DNA of 64,000 nucleotides from G020354025 sp964621455 (GCA_964621455.1 CAZULW010000008.1:1-64000); one strand, 5' to 3'; shown: positions 42,504-52,045, counted from the first letter of the stretch. A program made the numbers and translations. Notes: generated by a model from the sequence alone, not told the origin.

Positions 42504-44078
42504 CTAAAATTCAATTTTCCCTTCGATTCTTTCAAGAGAACTCGAATGAGCCACAACTTTCCCATCTACATAGATAAATAGACCTTTGCCTTGCCTATAT
42601 TTCTCGCCGGTTTCATCCCAGATGATTGTCACTATCCTTCCATGATAATAAACCTTATCCAATGCAAACCATTTCCAGGTGTTGGCATGAATAAGTGGAT
42701 GAACTACAATAACATCATCGCTTCTAGGGCAAAGGCCAACTAAACCAGATATGACTAGATCACAAAAACCGGAATGATTATAATATTGGCTTCGCGGATT
42801 GTCTCCTTTCAGCCAGACACCGGTGTTCTCATCATGATATTCGCCTATATACGGCCTGTCATTCTTATGATGAGCTTTTGCGTAAGTTAACAATGCATCA
42901 AAATAGTCTCCGGAGGACAGGTAAGATTGGTGATAATTTTGCAGTAAATTTGCCATTCCGACAAGCGTTTGAGTGGTCGCGAATGGCCAGACCGCACCAT
43001 CCCACTCACAGGTACCCACTCCATGCGATCTGAACTGCGGATGCCGCCTTTCCGCAGTCGTCAAGCCGAACGGAGCTTTAAAACCATCGGGATGAAGCGC
43101 CTCAATCCAGGCATCTTCAAAGCCTGAATCGGGCAGGTTGAAATACCAGGGGATATAGCCAATTGCTTCACGGGCATCGGAAAGTACACCGTTATCAAAA
43201 CGTACCTTAAAAAATTTAGTATCAGTATCCCAAAGATTTTTCTGTACGAGGTCTTTGAGTTTAGCTGCCTTATTATGAAACTGTTCAGAGAGTTCCATCT
43301 TGCCAGTCATCTCAGCTATTCTGGAAATAGACTGGGCATTGCCATACATGTAGCTGTTGATGGTAGGCCGGGCATTTTTCGCCTCTCTTGATCCGCTGAT
43401 CGATTCTTCCATACCGTCGCGAACATCGTATTGCCAGAATAAACCATTATCCAGCAGTCTTTCCTCTTCCCACTGTTGATAATCGCTCACTAAGTCGGGT
43501 AATAGATTAAGTAGAAACTCTTTATCGAGATTGATCAGATATCTATTATACAAAGCATCTGTAATCCAATTACTGTATTTATGGAAATGAGGTTGGGGTT
43601 CTCCATTATGCCCACGAAACCAAAACAGCACATACTCGTTAAGATACTGTTGATTTCTAAGCCAGCGTCCTTCATATATATGGTGGCCGAGGGCACAGCT
43701 GATTGTATTATAGATACCAGCATGTTTCACCGGTGTAATAAATTCAGTGAGAACAAAGCCAACAGGCGTTTTTCTAATATGCTTCCGGTATGTCCACCAA
43801 CGATAGTAATATATCTCCTCAAAGTCTTTATCCGGGCATTCAAATAATGGAATATTTTCATTCATCCATGACCAGGATGCGGCGTTAGAGATAAAATTAA
43901 CTACATGTTCATTTTCCATACTGTTAAAATAATCTACATAATGCTTAAAGGCTTCAGCATTCAATGCCGGCCGATTTTGTACAACTTCATCGGTCGTACA
44001 GCCACTTACCGCCATGATTAGACTCACAAGCATTAAAATAAACAGGATGGCATCCATTGATTTTTTTACATAGCACAT
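42504..44078 (-). CDS. lipoprotein (alpha/alpha)6-barrel glycoside hydrolase, GH63/MGH1-like
   Basis: About 524 residues from ATG 44078; the frame continues to 44210 but that part overlaps another gene and is not signal-like. A second ATG at 44057 is equally possible; neither has a good binding site. The signal ends AVSGCTT (lipobox). The motif CEWDGAVWPFATTQTLVGM near the C-terminal third resembles the (N/D)GxVWP signature of GH63-type barrels, and repeated helix pairs precede it. Substrate is probably an alpha-linked glycoside. Base composition is clearly more AT-rich than its neighbours, suggesting separate acquisition. Confidence 0.65.
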   Translation of the reverse strand: MCYVKKSMDAILFILMLVSLIMAVSGCTTDEVVQNRPALNAEAFKHYVDYFNSMENEHVVNFISNAASWSWMNENIPLFECPDKDFEEIYYYRWWTYRKHIRKTPVGFVLTEFITPVKHAGIYNTISCALGHHIYEGRWLRNQQYLNEYVLFWFRGHNGEPQPHFHKYSNWITDALYNRYLINLDKEFLLNLLPDLVSDYQQWEEERLLDNGLFWQYDVRDGMEESISGSREAKNARPTINSYMYGNAQSISRIAEMTGKMELSEQFHNKAAKLKDLVQKNLWDTDTKFFKVRFDNGVLSDAREAIGYIPWYFNLPDSGFEDAWIEALHPDGFKAPFGLTTAERRHPQFRSHGVGTCEWDGAVWPFATTQTLVGMANLLQNYHQSYLSSGDYFDALLTYAKAHHKNDRPYIGEYHDENTGVWLKGDNPRSQYYNHSGFCDLVISGLVGLCPRSDDVIVVHPLIHANTWKWFALDKVYYHGRIVTIIWDETGEKYRQGKGLFIYVDGKVVAHSSSLERIEGKIEF

Positions 44079-44103
44079 TTTTGATCCGCTGAGTGGCGAG
44101 ATA

Positions 44104-45651
44104 TTGGCCGAGTATAATATTGATCGCAGGGCCTGTACCCGGCCAACGGGTTCTGTCGATGCTGTTTTCTTTCGGGCTGATGGCGGGTCAGTACGTCTTG
44201 ACGCGGCCACTTTCCGACCTCAATATGTTTCGCCCATGCGTCCGCCGTGTCACGACGGCGTGAACATCGCCCATGGCCTTCTCTACTGGTGGCCCTCAAC
44301 GTGTGACTGCCAGCTTACGCTCTATGGTATCACCTGCCTGGGGCCGGCAGGGGATTTTGACTTCAGCCGGAGGGCTATCGAAGAAGAGCGATTGGAGACT
44401 GGCACGGCGGATCCGAAAAAGGTCAAAAAGCTGCCGGTATCGTCGGCTGACTGGCCCACCTTTCGCGGAAACAATAAATGCACTGCCACGACGGAAGCGG
44501 TAATACCAGATAAAGGCGATCAACTCTGGCAGCTTACCCCAAAGATCGCATTTACTCCGACAGCCCCGGTCACGGCCGGCGGCCTGGTATTTCTCAGTGG
44601 TTCCGATGGTATTGTGCGGGCCATAGACGCTGCAAACGGAGAGCAGCGATGGACGGCCTATACGGGAGGTGGAGTTAGAATCCCCCCGACAGTCTGGAAC
44701 GGCCGCGTTCTGGTAGGTTCCGGCGACGGGTGGGTATACGCCCTGGAGGCGCAAACTGGACAACAGCTCTGGCGTTTCCGAGCAGCCCCGGAAGAACGTA
44801 AGATACCCGTTTATGGTGCGCTGCTCTCCACGTGGCCTGTTGCAAGTGGTGTACTTGTTGATGACGGGATAGCCTATTTTGCGGCCGGCATTTCGAATTT
44901 TGACGGTACCCACGTTTATGCGCTCGATGCCGAAACCGGCAGGCTCAAGTGGCAGAATAATACTTCCGGTCATCTGAACGCTGAAGCCCGCACCGGGGTG
45001 GGCGTGCAGGGCCATCTGCTGCTTAACGGTGGGAAACTTTACATGGCCGGTGGCAACGCAGTCTCCCCGGCAGTCTATGACATCAGGGATGGAAAATGCC
45101 TTAACAGTGGGGAGCTCCTCAACATCTGTCAGTCAATATGCCTGCGCGGCTGGGAACTTTTCCTGGTCGGCGATAAGGTCGTGGTTGGCGGCCAGCCTTT
45201 CTATGGAGATCCGGATCACCCGGTGGTCGACGTTACTGTCACAGAAAAAGTATTGCACGCCTCAGTAGGGGAAAGAGATATCATCTGGCTGAACAGTGAT
45301 AAGGTCAGATGCTATGCTCCCATTGAAAAGCAGCTGTTAAGCGACAGCGTGTTCGAACGCAAATACCCCGGGCGGCATATCATCCCATCATGGGGAAAGC
45401 TCGATATTCCCGACAAGCCCTTGTGGGACTACGACTGCGAAGGGAGCGTCGCTCTGGCACTGGGCGGGAATGCCGTGGTTATTGCCAAGACATCAGAAAT
45501 CGTCGCCCTGAGTCTTCAGGATGGCAGGGTCCTATAGGCTCAGCCGGTGCCATCCTCTCCGGTTCCCTGGGGCCTGGCCGTGGACCGCGATGGCCGGGCA
45601 ATAGTCACGCTTGAAGATGGGCAGGTTCTGTGCTTCGGTCAGGCTGACTGA
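44104..45651 (+). pseudogene. PQQ-like beta-propeller protein, 5'-truncated with internal stop
   Basis: The frame opens without a signal peptide at RACTRPTGSVDAVFFRADGG, a position that lies well inside long PQQ-propeller proteins of Planctomycetes/FCB type. Propeller blades follow (DGIVRAIDAANGEQRW, DGWVYALEAQTGQQLW, THVYALDAETGRLKW). A TAG at 45535-45537 interrupts DGRVL / AQPVPSSPVPWGL; translation continues in frame for 38 codons with further family sequence (TLEDGQVLCFG) to a TGA at 45651. The TAG probably replaces a TGG Trp codon. Both defects argue for a dead gene. Confidence 0.75.
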
Positions 45652-46067
45652 GCAGTAGAAGTCGATAAGAATTCGATGCTAGGACATATTATTGAATCCT
45701 GCAATAAAGATAGTCCTATTACAAACCGACGTAGGGGCGTATTGCGACCTGTCCGGCGGCTTGTCCGGCATCCTGACGGGTCAGACGGATACGCCCCTAC
45801 AGACCGGCCTGTTTCACAGGGCACGGCGCGCGGCTCAGCCTCCCGACGGAAGAGTCGGGGCCGTGCCCCTACCGCCAGTGGGTGGGGCGACCGGGTGATA
45901 GGGGCGACTCGCCGAGGCCTCCCCGTGGCCGGGACGGCCAGGGTCGCCTCTACATGAGGACTTTACTTTGGCAGGAATCAATAACGGGGGTAATTGTTAC
46001 CTGCGTTGCAAAAGGCCAGATCGTGGGCATAGTAGGCAAACTTGTCCATTGTTAAACAAAGTTTGCG
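45652..46067. other. gene-free stretch occupied by MITE-like repeat
   Basis: The 416 bases between the propeller pseudogene and the next gene are mostly the enlarged repeat at 45692-45981. No gene or clear promoter seen in the remainder. Confidence 0.5.
45692..45981 (+). repeat. enlarged MITE-like element, copy 3 (290 bp)
   Basis: Starts TTGAATCCTGCA and ends with the complement of TTGATTCCTGCC, flanked by TA on both sides. The first about 65 bases and last about 30 match the 94-bp copies at 16595 and 17583. Between them, in place of a tight palindrome, is about 200 bases of GC-rich sequence with several nested inverted blocks (GTAGGGGCG, ACGCCCCTAC, GTGCCCCTACC, GTCGCCTCTAC). It looks like repeat-in-repeat insertion. 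Confidence 0.65.
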
Positions 46068-47276
46068 ATGATTAACCTATGCAGAACAGCTGCGGTGATT
46101 TGCCTGTGGGGTTTTTTCCAGACTCACCCGCTGTTCGCCTGCAGGTATAATGTCCGCGAGACCGGCTTCGTTGACCTGGCCATCAGGCCGTATTATCTCT
46201 ACTGCTATGTCAGTCAAGATACTCCGGCGGATATTACCTCCAGCTTCAAACAAATATCACGCGCGGTCCTTATGGACAGCAACATCGAGGCTGAAATAAT
46301 CGATACCGATCAACAAAGAGACCATCCGTCAATGAAATACCTTGACTTAGGGCCGATACGATCTTTCCCCGCCGCGGTTCTGGTCTCACCCGATGGACAG
46401 TCGCTTTCCGTTCCCATTACAAAACCTGACCAGCCTTTCAAACTAACGCTGCGATCAGCACTTGACCATCTCGTCTCTTCGCCAAAGCGTGAAGAAATCC
46501 TCCAGGAGGTTATTAAAACCTACGGTGTGGTAGTGTTGATTGAAGGAACTGATCCACAGGATAATAAGAAGGCTCAGGAAGCTGTTGCGGAAGCCATTGA
46601 GACCATAAGTAGACAAATGGAAATGATGCCTAAGCCAATCGCTCATCCTCCTGTCCTTCTAGTGGTAGATTCGAGATCAATTCCTGGAGAAACAATTCTG
46701 CTTTGGAGCCTGGGCTTGAACGTGGAGGAAATAAGCGAGCCGCGTGCGGCGGTGCTTTACGGAAGAGCTCGATGGATCGGACCGCTGATGAAAGGTGAAG
46801 AAATAAGTGAAGTCAACCTGACCCGCATCCTTTTCGTTATCGGCGCGGACTGCGAATGCGGACTTGATATGCAGTGGATTCAAGGTACGATGCTGCCCGC
46901 CAGATGGGATGCAAAGATGCGAGCTCGGGTAGTAAAAACTTTAGAATTCGATCCCGAAAACCCAATGGTCAAAATGGAAATGAGTCGAATTCTGAGGAGA
47001 GGAACTTATTTTTACCCCGGCGTGCCCCTGGGGTACCAGGAGTTAGTGGCCAAATCCGACTCTGCCCTAGCAGAGGGCCAGCTGGACTCCCCAGTCCAAT
47101 CCCGGAATAGTGCTTCGGCCAGGTCTGCTGCCGCTGATACGGTCTCAGAGAAATCCGCCTTGGCAGTGAGCGGACCGGCCCTGCAAAAGTCATTATACTT
47201 CATAGCCGTTATAACCGTTTTAGTCATAGCCGCCGGCTTGTCTATCGTCTTCAGGGCGGGAGGGAGAAGTTCGTGA
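46068..47276 (+). CDS. exported protein of unknown function with C-terminal membrane anchor
   Basis: 402 residues. A signal peptide (1-24) precedes CRYNVRETGFVDLAIRPYYL, a motif I have seen at the start of uncharacterised proteins in Verrucomicrobia/Planctomycetes-like genomes, where Cys could also be a lipidation site. The body has no family I can name. A low-complexity Ser/Ala linker (about 340-370) leads to one membrane segment (about 376-396) and a short basic tail (RAGGRSS). This is the layout of a protein displayed on the outside of the inner membrane. It sits 58 bases ahead of the Tat protein gene at 47335. Confidence 0.6.
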   Translation: MINLCRTAAVICLWGFFQTHPLFACRYNVRETGFVDLAIRPYYLYCYVSQDTPADITSSFKQISRAVLMDSNIEAEIIDTDQQRDHPSMKYLDLGPIRSFPAAVLVSPDGQSLSVPITKPDQPFKLTLRSALDHLVSSPKREEILQEVIKTYGVVVLIEGTDPQDNKKAQEAVAEAIETISRQMEMMPKPIAHPPVLLVVDSRSIPGETILLWSLGLNVEEISEPRAAVLYGRARWIGPLMKGEEISEVNLTRILFVIGADCECGLDMQWIQGTMLPARWDAKMRARVVKTLEFDPENPMVKMEMSRILRRGTYFYPGVPLGYQELVAKSDSALAEGQLDSPVQSRNSASARSAAADTVSEKSALAVSGPALQKSLYFIAVITVLVIAAGLSIVFRAGGRSS

Positions 47277-47334
47277 CAGCATTGAGACTTATCTTTAAAG
47301 AGACTGTTCAAACGAAGTCTGGAGGAAATAGAAT

Positions 47335-48702
47335 ATGAGCCCGATGGATTACACCCGCCGGGATTTTCTGAAAACCATGGCCACCGGTGCGGCAGCCCTG
47401 GCCATGCCCGGCCTGCTGCAACCTGGGGAACGTCCCAGGCAGGCAGGCAGCGTCCAGGTCCTCAATCCACAGAACCGGGTGCCGATCAGCTTCATCATCG
47501 ACGACTCCACGTGCCTGGTGAATATGGCCCATTTCGGCATCCCCCAGTTCCATGAGGTCTTCCCGGACCGCTACCCACAACCTTGGCGAACCCTCCCCCG
47601 CGAGATCCCCGATTCCTTCGTCCGCGAGTTTGGCCAGTGGTGCCGGGATCACGGCGTCAAGGGTAAGTACAGCATTGTTCCCTATCCGGCCTGCGTGGGA
47701 TGGATGGATCGTTTCCTGCCGGGCTGGTCCCGGCAAGAGCTCGGTGAGAGCCTGAAGCTAGTTCGCGAATTCATGGCGCCCGACTGGGATATTCACCCGG
47801 AGATGATCAGTCACACCCGGGTCATCGACATCCAGACCGGCCGGCCCTACCCCCAGGCCACGCCGGATTACATGGAGAACTGGGAGTGGAGCCAGACCAG
47901 GAGCGCGGACGAACTGGCCGAGTATCTGGCCTACGCCCTGCGTGTGCTTAAAAACGTCGGTTTGCCCTGTGAGGGGATCACGACCCCTGGCGGCTTTGGC
48001 AGCCGAAACCGCGAGAACCTTGCCCGAGGCACACTCGAAGCCGTACGTGATGTGTATGGCGCCGAGGTGCCCCACTACTTCCGGGATCTTTTCACCGACC
48101 CTGAGCAGAGCGTCGCTCCCCAGGTCTACGAGGCAGCCGACCTGGACGGACCGGACCCCAGATGCGTGGTGTCGATCATCGGCTGCACGGGCGACTGGTT
48201 TGGCGGTTGGGACGGCCTCTCCCCGGGCTCAGTGGACCGCTTTATCACTGAAGATCTGCAGAGCGGCCGTATGGTTCAGGTCATTGACAGCGGTGAACCG
48301 GCCATCATGGTCTGTCATTGGCCCGGTATCTACTATAATGGTGACCAGCTGGGCTTCAACATTTTCAAAGAGGTTGTCCGCCGCGTCCACGCCCGCTACG
48401 ATAACCTGATCTGGATGAAGCTCAGCGAAATCGCCCGCTACTGGGCGGCAAAGGAACTGACGCGAATCCGGAGGAAGGATAATGCAGTGACATTTTCAGC
48501 CCCATTCGCGGCAGCGCGCTTTACGGTGGACGTGATGACTCGCGCCGAACGTGCCCCGCGCCTGACCATCGGCGGTAAGCCGGTCCCCCTGAAGAAGGTG
48601 ACCGGGCCACCCGGGCTGGAGACGGGTACGTGGTATCAGCACCCTAAGGGCGTAACGGTTTGTTTTGACCTGCCTAAAGGGAAGCCCAGGCTGGAAGTGT
48701 AA
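47335..48702 (+). CDS. Tat-exported polysaccharide deacetylase-like protein
   Basis: 455 residues, with a GGAGG site at 47321-47325. The Tat signal is YTRRDFLKTMATGAAAL. After it, ISFIIDDSTCLVNMAHFG gives an Asp-Asp pair as in NodB-type deacetylases, MISHTRVID offers a metal His, and EGITTPGGFGSRN resembles a later catalytic loop. A beta-rich C-terminal domain starts near 380. A CE4-like fold is the best guess, but the catalytic residues are not fully classical. It may act on cell-envelope or plant glycans; the neighbour at 46068 gives no clue. Confidence 0.6.
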   Translation: MSPMDYTRRDFLKTMATGAAALAMPGLLQPGERPRQAGSVQVLNPQNRVPISFIIDDSTCLVNMAHFGIPQFHEVFPDRYPQPWRTLPREIPDSFVREFGQWCRDHGVKGKYSIVPYPACVGWMDRFLPGWSRQELGESLKLVREFMAPDWDIHPEMISHTRVIDIQTGRPYPQATPDYMENWEWSQTRSADELAEYLAYALRVLKNVGLPCEGITTPGGFGSRNRENLARGTLEAVRDVYGAEVPHYFRDLFTDPEQSVAPQVYEAADLDGPDPRCVVSIIGCTGDWFGGWDGLSPGSVDRFITEDLQSGRMVQVIDSGEPAIMVCHWPGIYYNGDQLGFNIFKEVVRRVHARYDNLIWMKLSEIARYWAAKELTRIRRKDNAVTFSAPFAAARFTVDVMTRAERAPRLTIGGKPVPLKKVTGPPGLETGTWYQHPKGVTVCFDLPKGKPRLEV

Positions 48703-49003
48703 TCAACCCGCCTGGCCCTGGCCGGGCTCGCCGTTCCAGCTACGCCGAGGCTCCCGGCTACGGGGAGGCCCGCCGGACAGGTGTGACATCCCGGGGGTGT
48801 AGGCGTGATGGAGCCGGTCAGCCTCCCCAGTGGCTACGGCCAGGGCCGACGGACGAACGTGGCAGCCTCATTGGCATGTGCCGATGTGCCGATGCTAGCG
48901 AGCGAGATCGCCATGCCCCCCGACGCTTCGGTCGGGGGATTCGCGATGACAGGTAGGTGCTGCGGGGAACCACTGCTGGAGGACTGAATCGGGTTTCTAT
49001 TCT
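48703..49003. repeat. GC-rich intergenic repeat block
   Basis: Contains several short inverted units, including an 8-bp stem CCCCCGAC-GCTTCG-GTCGGGGG at 48917-48938 and CTACGGGGAGGCCC near 48764 related to the inserts at 42.06 and 45.93 kb. No convincing gene. The hairpin could act as a terminator for the gene at 47335 but lacks a T run. Confidence 0.45.
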
Positions 49004-49078
49004 AACTCACCCCCGACACTTCGTGTCTCCCCCTCTCTTACGAAGAGAGGGGGCTTCGTGAAAAGAAGGGGGTGAGTT
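49004..49078. repeat. nested inverted repeat
   Basis: Outer arms AACTCACCCCC (49004) and GGGGGTGAGTT (ending 49078); inner perfect 10-bp stem CCCCCTCTCT / AGAGAGGGGG around a TACGA loop (49029-49053). It lies between the convergent genes ending at 48702 and 49104 and may serve as a two-way terminator. Confidence 0.65.
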
Positions 49079-49103
49079 CTAGTCAGCCCCTAATCCCAAG
49101 TCC

Positions 49104-50903
49104 CTAATCCCCAGCCACCAGCGCCTTAAACCGCGGGTGCTCCCGCAGGGGCTTGCAGTCCGGATCGAGTCGGATCCAATTCAAGTTCATGCCGCTGGGA
49201 ATGGAGAGCAGCTGTTCCAGCAGATCGAAGGCCCGGTCGTAGTCCCCCAACAGGATATAGATGGGCAGGACTCTAATGAGGGTCTGCGTCCCACGTAAGG
49301 CATCTTTCTCTACAGACTTAAGGGTAGTGGCAATATCCACTTGCCGAAGGGCGTCGTCTCGGCGCCCCAGCCCGGCATAGCTTTGCCCCAAATAGGCATG
49401 AGCAAAGTGGTCTTTAGCATCCACGGCGACCCGGTTCTCGTAATAAATACGTGCTGAGTCATAGTAGGCGGCTGCCTGTTGGGGCCGCCCCATCAACCGG
49501 TACAGGGCGGCAAGCTCAAGCTGCCAATCGGTTACATCATCGTAGGATTGAATCCTGTCCACCGCTTCCTGGTAGTGGCCCGCGTACTTATCTACCCGAA
49601 ATTCCCAGACTCGCAGATCGGCGCCGTGCCGGGCTCCCTGGGCCAGTACCTGCCGCATCTTTTGAAGATCACCTGATGAGCCTATGATAGAGTAGAGCTT
49701 ATAATTGTAGCCAAGCCAGGCTTCCGGCTCCAGTTGGATCATAAGGTCAGCATAGTGCTCGGCCTCCCGCCAGCGGCGTAAGTAATAATAGGAAAGGGAT
49801 AAATGCTCAATCCGCTCAATATGGCGTGGATCTGACTGCAGGGCCGGCTTGAAGAAATCAAGGGCTGTTTCATACTCGCCTAGACGACGGTACGCAATTC
49901 CTACGGCACCGAGAATCTCACTATTATTGGGCGCCTTCACCAGGGCCTGCTGGAAATATTCCAATGCCTGGCGATAGTCCTCTGTCCAGTAGTAGTAATA
50001 ACCGTGGGCCAGGATTACTTCAGGATGTGCCGGATCAAGGGCCAGGGCATGGTCCAGGCTCCTTTGTGCCTGTTCCAGGCGTTCAGGTGTTGGATCGGTG
50101 CGCCACCAGGCATAGCTGCGCAAGTGGACCCGGGCCAGGCGGGCCCATGCCAGGGCAAAATTGGGGTCCAGCTTAACGGCTTTTTCATACATTTCCACTG
50201 CGTTAACCATGACATGCCGTCCGCTGTAGCCCAGCCACTGACGGTACCAGAAATTGTTCCCCTGGATGTAATAATCATAGGCTTCCAGGTTGTCAGTGGG
50301 TTTCTGCTCAATATAACTCTTCTCCTCCGGGGTCAAGGTGGCTTTGAGGGCCTTTGCAATCTGCCGGGCCACGTCGCTTTGGATGGCGAAGATGTCGGTG
50401 AGGTCGCGGTCGTAGGTCTCGGCCCAGAGGTGCTCTTCGGTTTCCGCGTCCACCAGCTGGCGGGCATTCACACCCCGTTCCTGGTCCGCCGCAACACCAC
50501 TATGAAAATGGAGGCCATCCACCAGGATGTGACTCCCCCTGATCTGGATCATGTTGCCATTCAGAACACTCAGATCAGGATTGGTAAAGCTTGGCGCAAG
50601 TCCTTTTCCATAGGTCGTCAGAACGATTGGTTTTTCATCAGCTCCTGAATCGGTAATGAGGAGACCACCTGAGAATCTCGAGCCCCGCGCGAAGAAGATG
50701 GTGTCACCAGCGGTAAAGGAATGTTGATTAACTCGGCTGAGCGTTTCCCAGGGCAGTTTAAGGGTGGCTGGATTGGTATCATCACCATCGGACATCACGT
50801 AGAATTTGGACTGACGAGCAGAATCGCCCTCTGGTGTCGGACCACTGCATAATAGCAGCGTCCACGCCAGAAGTATCAGGAATGTTGGCAAAGTAATCCG
50901 CAT
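49104..50903 (-). CDS. chimeric protein: beta-helix N-terminus fused to TPR signalling C-terminus
   Basis: 599 residues. Residues 1-139 read as the start of an exported beta-helix polysaccharide-lyase-like protein: signal ending LLLCSG, then KFYVMSDGDDTNPATLKLPW and ILVDGLHFHSG. From about 149, QLVDAETEEHLWAETYDRDL, then TDIFAIQSDVARQIAKAL and ten or so TPR units, match the C-terminal half of TPR adenylate-cyclase/kinase-like proteins, in which ITAQLVDAET normally follows a cytosolic sensor part. The join near 50457-50483 is in frame. Either a recent recombination fusion or an assembly chimera. As written it would be an exported TPR protein. Confidence 0.7.
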   Translation of the reverse strand: MRITLPTFLILLAWTLLLCSGPTPEGDSARQSKFYVMSDGDDTNPATLKLPWETLSRVNQHSFTAGDTIFFARGSRFSGGLLITDSGADEKPIVLTTYGKGLAPSFTNPDLSVLNGNMIQIRGSHILVDGLHFHSGVAADQERGVNARQLVDAETEEHLWAETYDRDLTDIFAIQSDVARQIAKALKATLTPEEKSYIEQKPTDNLEAYDYYIQGNNFWYRQWLGYSGRHVMVNAVEMYEKAVKLDPNFALAWARLARVHLRSYAWWRTDPTPERLEQAQRSLDHALALDPAHPEVILAHGYYYYWTEDYRQALEYFQQALVKAPNNSEILGAVGIAYRRLGEYETALDFFKPALQSDPRHIERIEHLSLSYYYLRRWREAEHYADLMIQLEPEAWLGYNYKLYSIIGSSGDLQKMRQVLAQGARHGADLRVWEFRVDKYAGHYQEAVDRIQSYDDVTDWQLELAALYRLMGRPQQAAAYYDSARIYYENRVAVDAKDHFAHAYLGQSYAGLGRRDDALRQVDIATTLKSVEKDALRGTQTLIRVLPIYILLGDYDRAFDLLEQLLSIPSGMNLNWIRLDPDCKPLREHPRFKALVAGD

Positions 50904-50939
50904 TGAGGTCCCTCAAAGTTGTCGGCCAATAAACGACGG

Positions 50940-51965
50940 TTATTGGGATCTATTTGTTGCGAGGGTATAGAACTCCATAGTATTGTAAAAATCATCCATG
51001 ATGCTATCTTTATCAAAGTTCTCCCACAGGAGTACCTTGCGGGGATTCCCCCTCTGCTCTTTCCAGCCGTTCCCGATCAATTTTGGCGCAGCTATACTTT
51101 TACGCTCGGCCCACGATGGATTCTTCAAGATGGCCACCGCAGCCATATCAAATAACGGCCGGGATAGGGGACTGCCCTCAAACTTCTCAAATAACTCGAC
51201 GGAATAGTCACCAAAATTTGTGAACTGTCCACCGTGTCTGCCCGTAACCGGTTCGGTAATGTGTGGTCCTTTGCCCGGCATAATTCTTCTGATATCCTCG
51301 AGATAAGCGACAACGGCCGCCGTCCCCGTGTCCTCGTCATACCGCACGGTAACAATCTCAAGTTCCGCATCCGATTGCAGAACGGGATTGACGGCCGAAG
51401 TATCGGCTACCAGATTATATTCACCCGCTGCCGGAAAATTGGACCCCAACCACACAATGCGAACTTTATCCCCGATGGATGGGTCCTTCTTCAGGGCCAA
51501 CGCAACATTGGTGAGTTTGCCCACGGCCAGCAGCACCAATTTTCTATCGTCCTTCGCATTTGCCTGCCTGATGATGAAGTCAACAGCCTCACTGCCATCA
51601 AACCTTTTTTTATCTACATGCCCCGCAATATTCTGATAATCGCCATCAGCGCCATTATATATTTTCATCTGCGGGTATAAATTGCAGAGCTTTACTATTC
51701 TCTCCGCCTCGTCGAAATGCTTCGCAATGTCTCCGCCGCCAGAAGTTGCGTTTACCGTAATTCCTTCCACATCAAACAGATCGCCATTAAACAGCAGGTA
51801 GGCAATTGCATGCTGGTCATCCAATTCGTTATTGGCATCAGTATCCAGGATTACCCTTATTCTATTGCCTGGCGCATTCACCCTCTCCTGCTTCCCCGAT
51901 TTACTGCAGGTAAATATTGTGAAGATGATAAATACATATATGATGACACGGAATAGGTTATGCAT
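50940..51965 (-). CDS. lipoprotein nucleoside hydrolase (IunH family)
   Basis: 341 residues. The N-terminal signal ends IFTCSK (lipobox). The Ca-binding aspartate motif is ILDTDANNELDDQHAIAYLL (canonical DTDxxxDDxxA), followed by GITVNATSG and a C-terminal FDMAAVAILKNPSW region where the last Asp ligand lies. Nucleoside hydrolases split ribosides into base and ribose. Lipid anchoring places this enzyme outside the cytosol, in keeping with ribose harvesting. It is the last gene of the minus-strand run that includes ribokinase and a sugar transporter. Confidence 0.9.
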   Translation of the reverse strand: MHNLFRVIIYVFIIFTIFTCSKSGKQERVNAPGNRIRVILDTDANNELDDQHAIAYLLFNGDLFDVEGITVNATSGGGDIAKHFDEAERIVKLCNLYPQMKIYNGADGDYQNIAGHVDKKRFDGSEAVDFIIRQANAKDDRKLVLLAVGKLTNVALALKKDPSIGDKVRIVWLGSNFPAAGEYNLVADTSAVNPVLQSDAELEIVTVRYDEDTGTAAVVAYLEDIRRIMPGKGPHITEPVTGRHGGQFTNFGDYSVELFEKFEGSPLSRPLFDMAAVAILKNPSWAERKSIAAPKLIGNGWKEQRGNPRKVLLWENFDKDSIMDDFYNTMEFYTLATNRSQ

Positions 51966-52045
51966 GGTCAGGTCCTCGTTACTCTTACCGCCAAATTTAC
52001 ATCCTTATTGAGAAACTTTCGCTTCTGTCGTCAACGTTGATACTG

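Noticed and set aside
44079..44210. N-terminal extension of the AT-rich glycosidase gene
   Set aside because: It overlaps the propeller pseudogene on the opposite strand and would bury the lipoprotein signal 45 residues inside.
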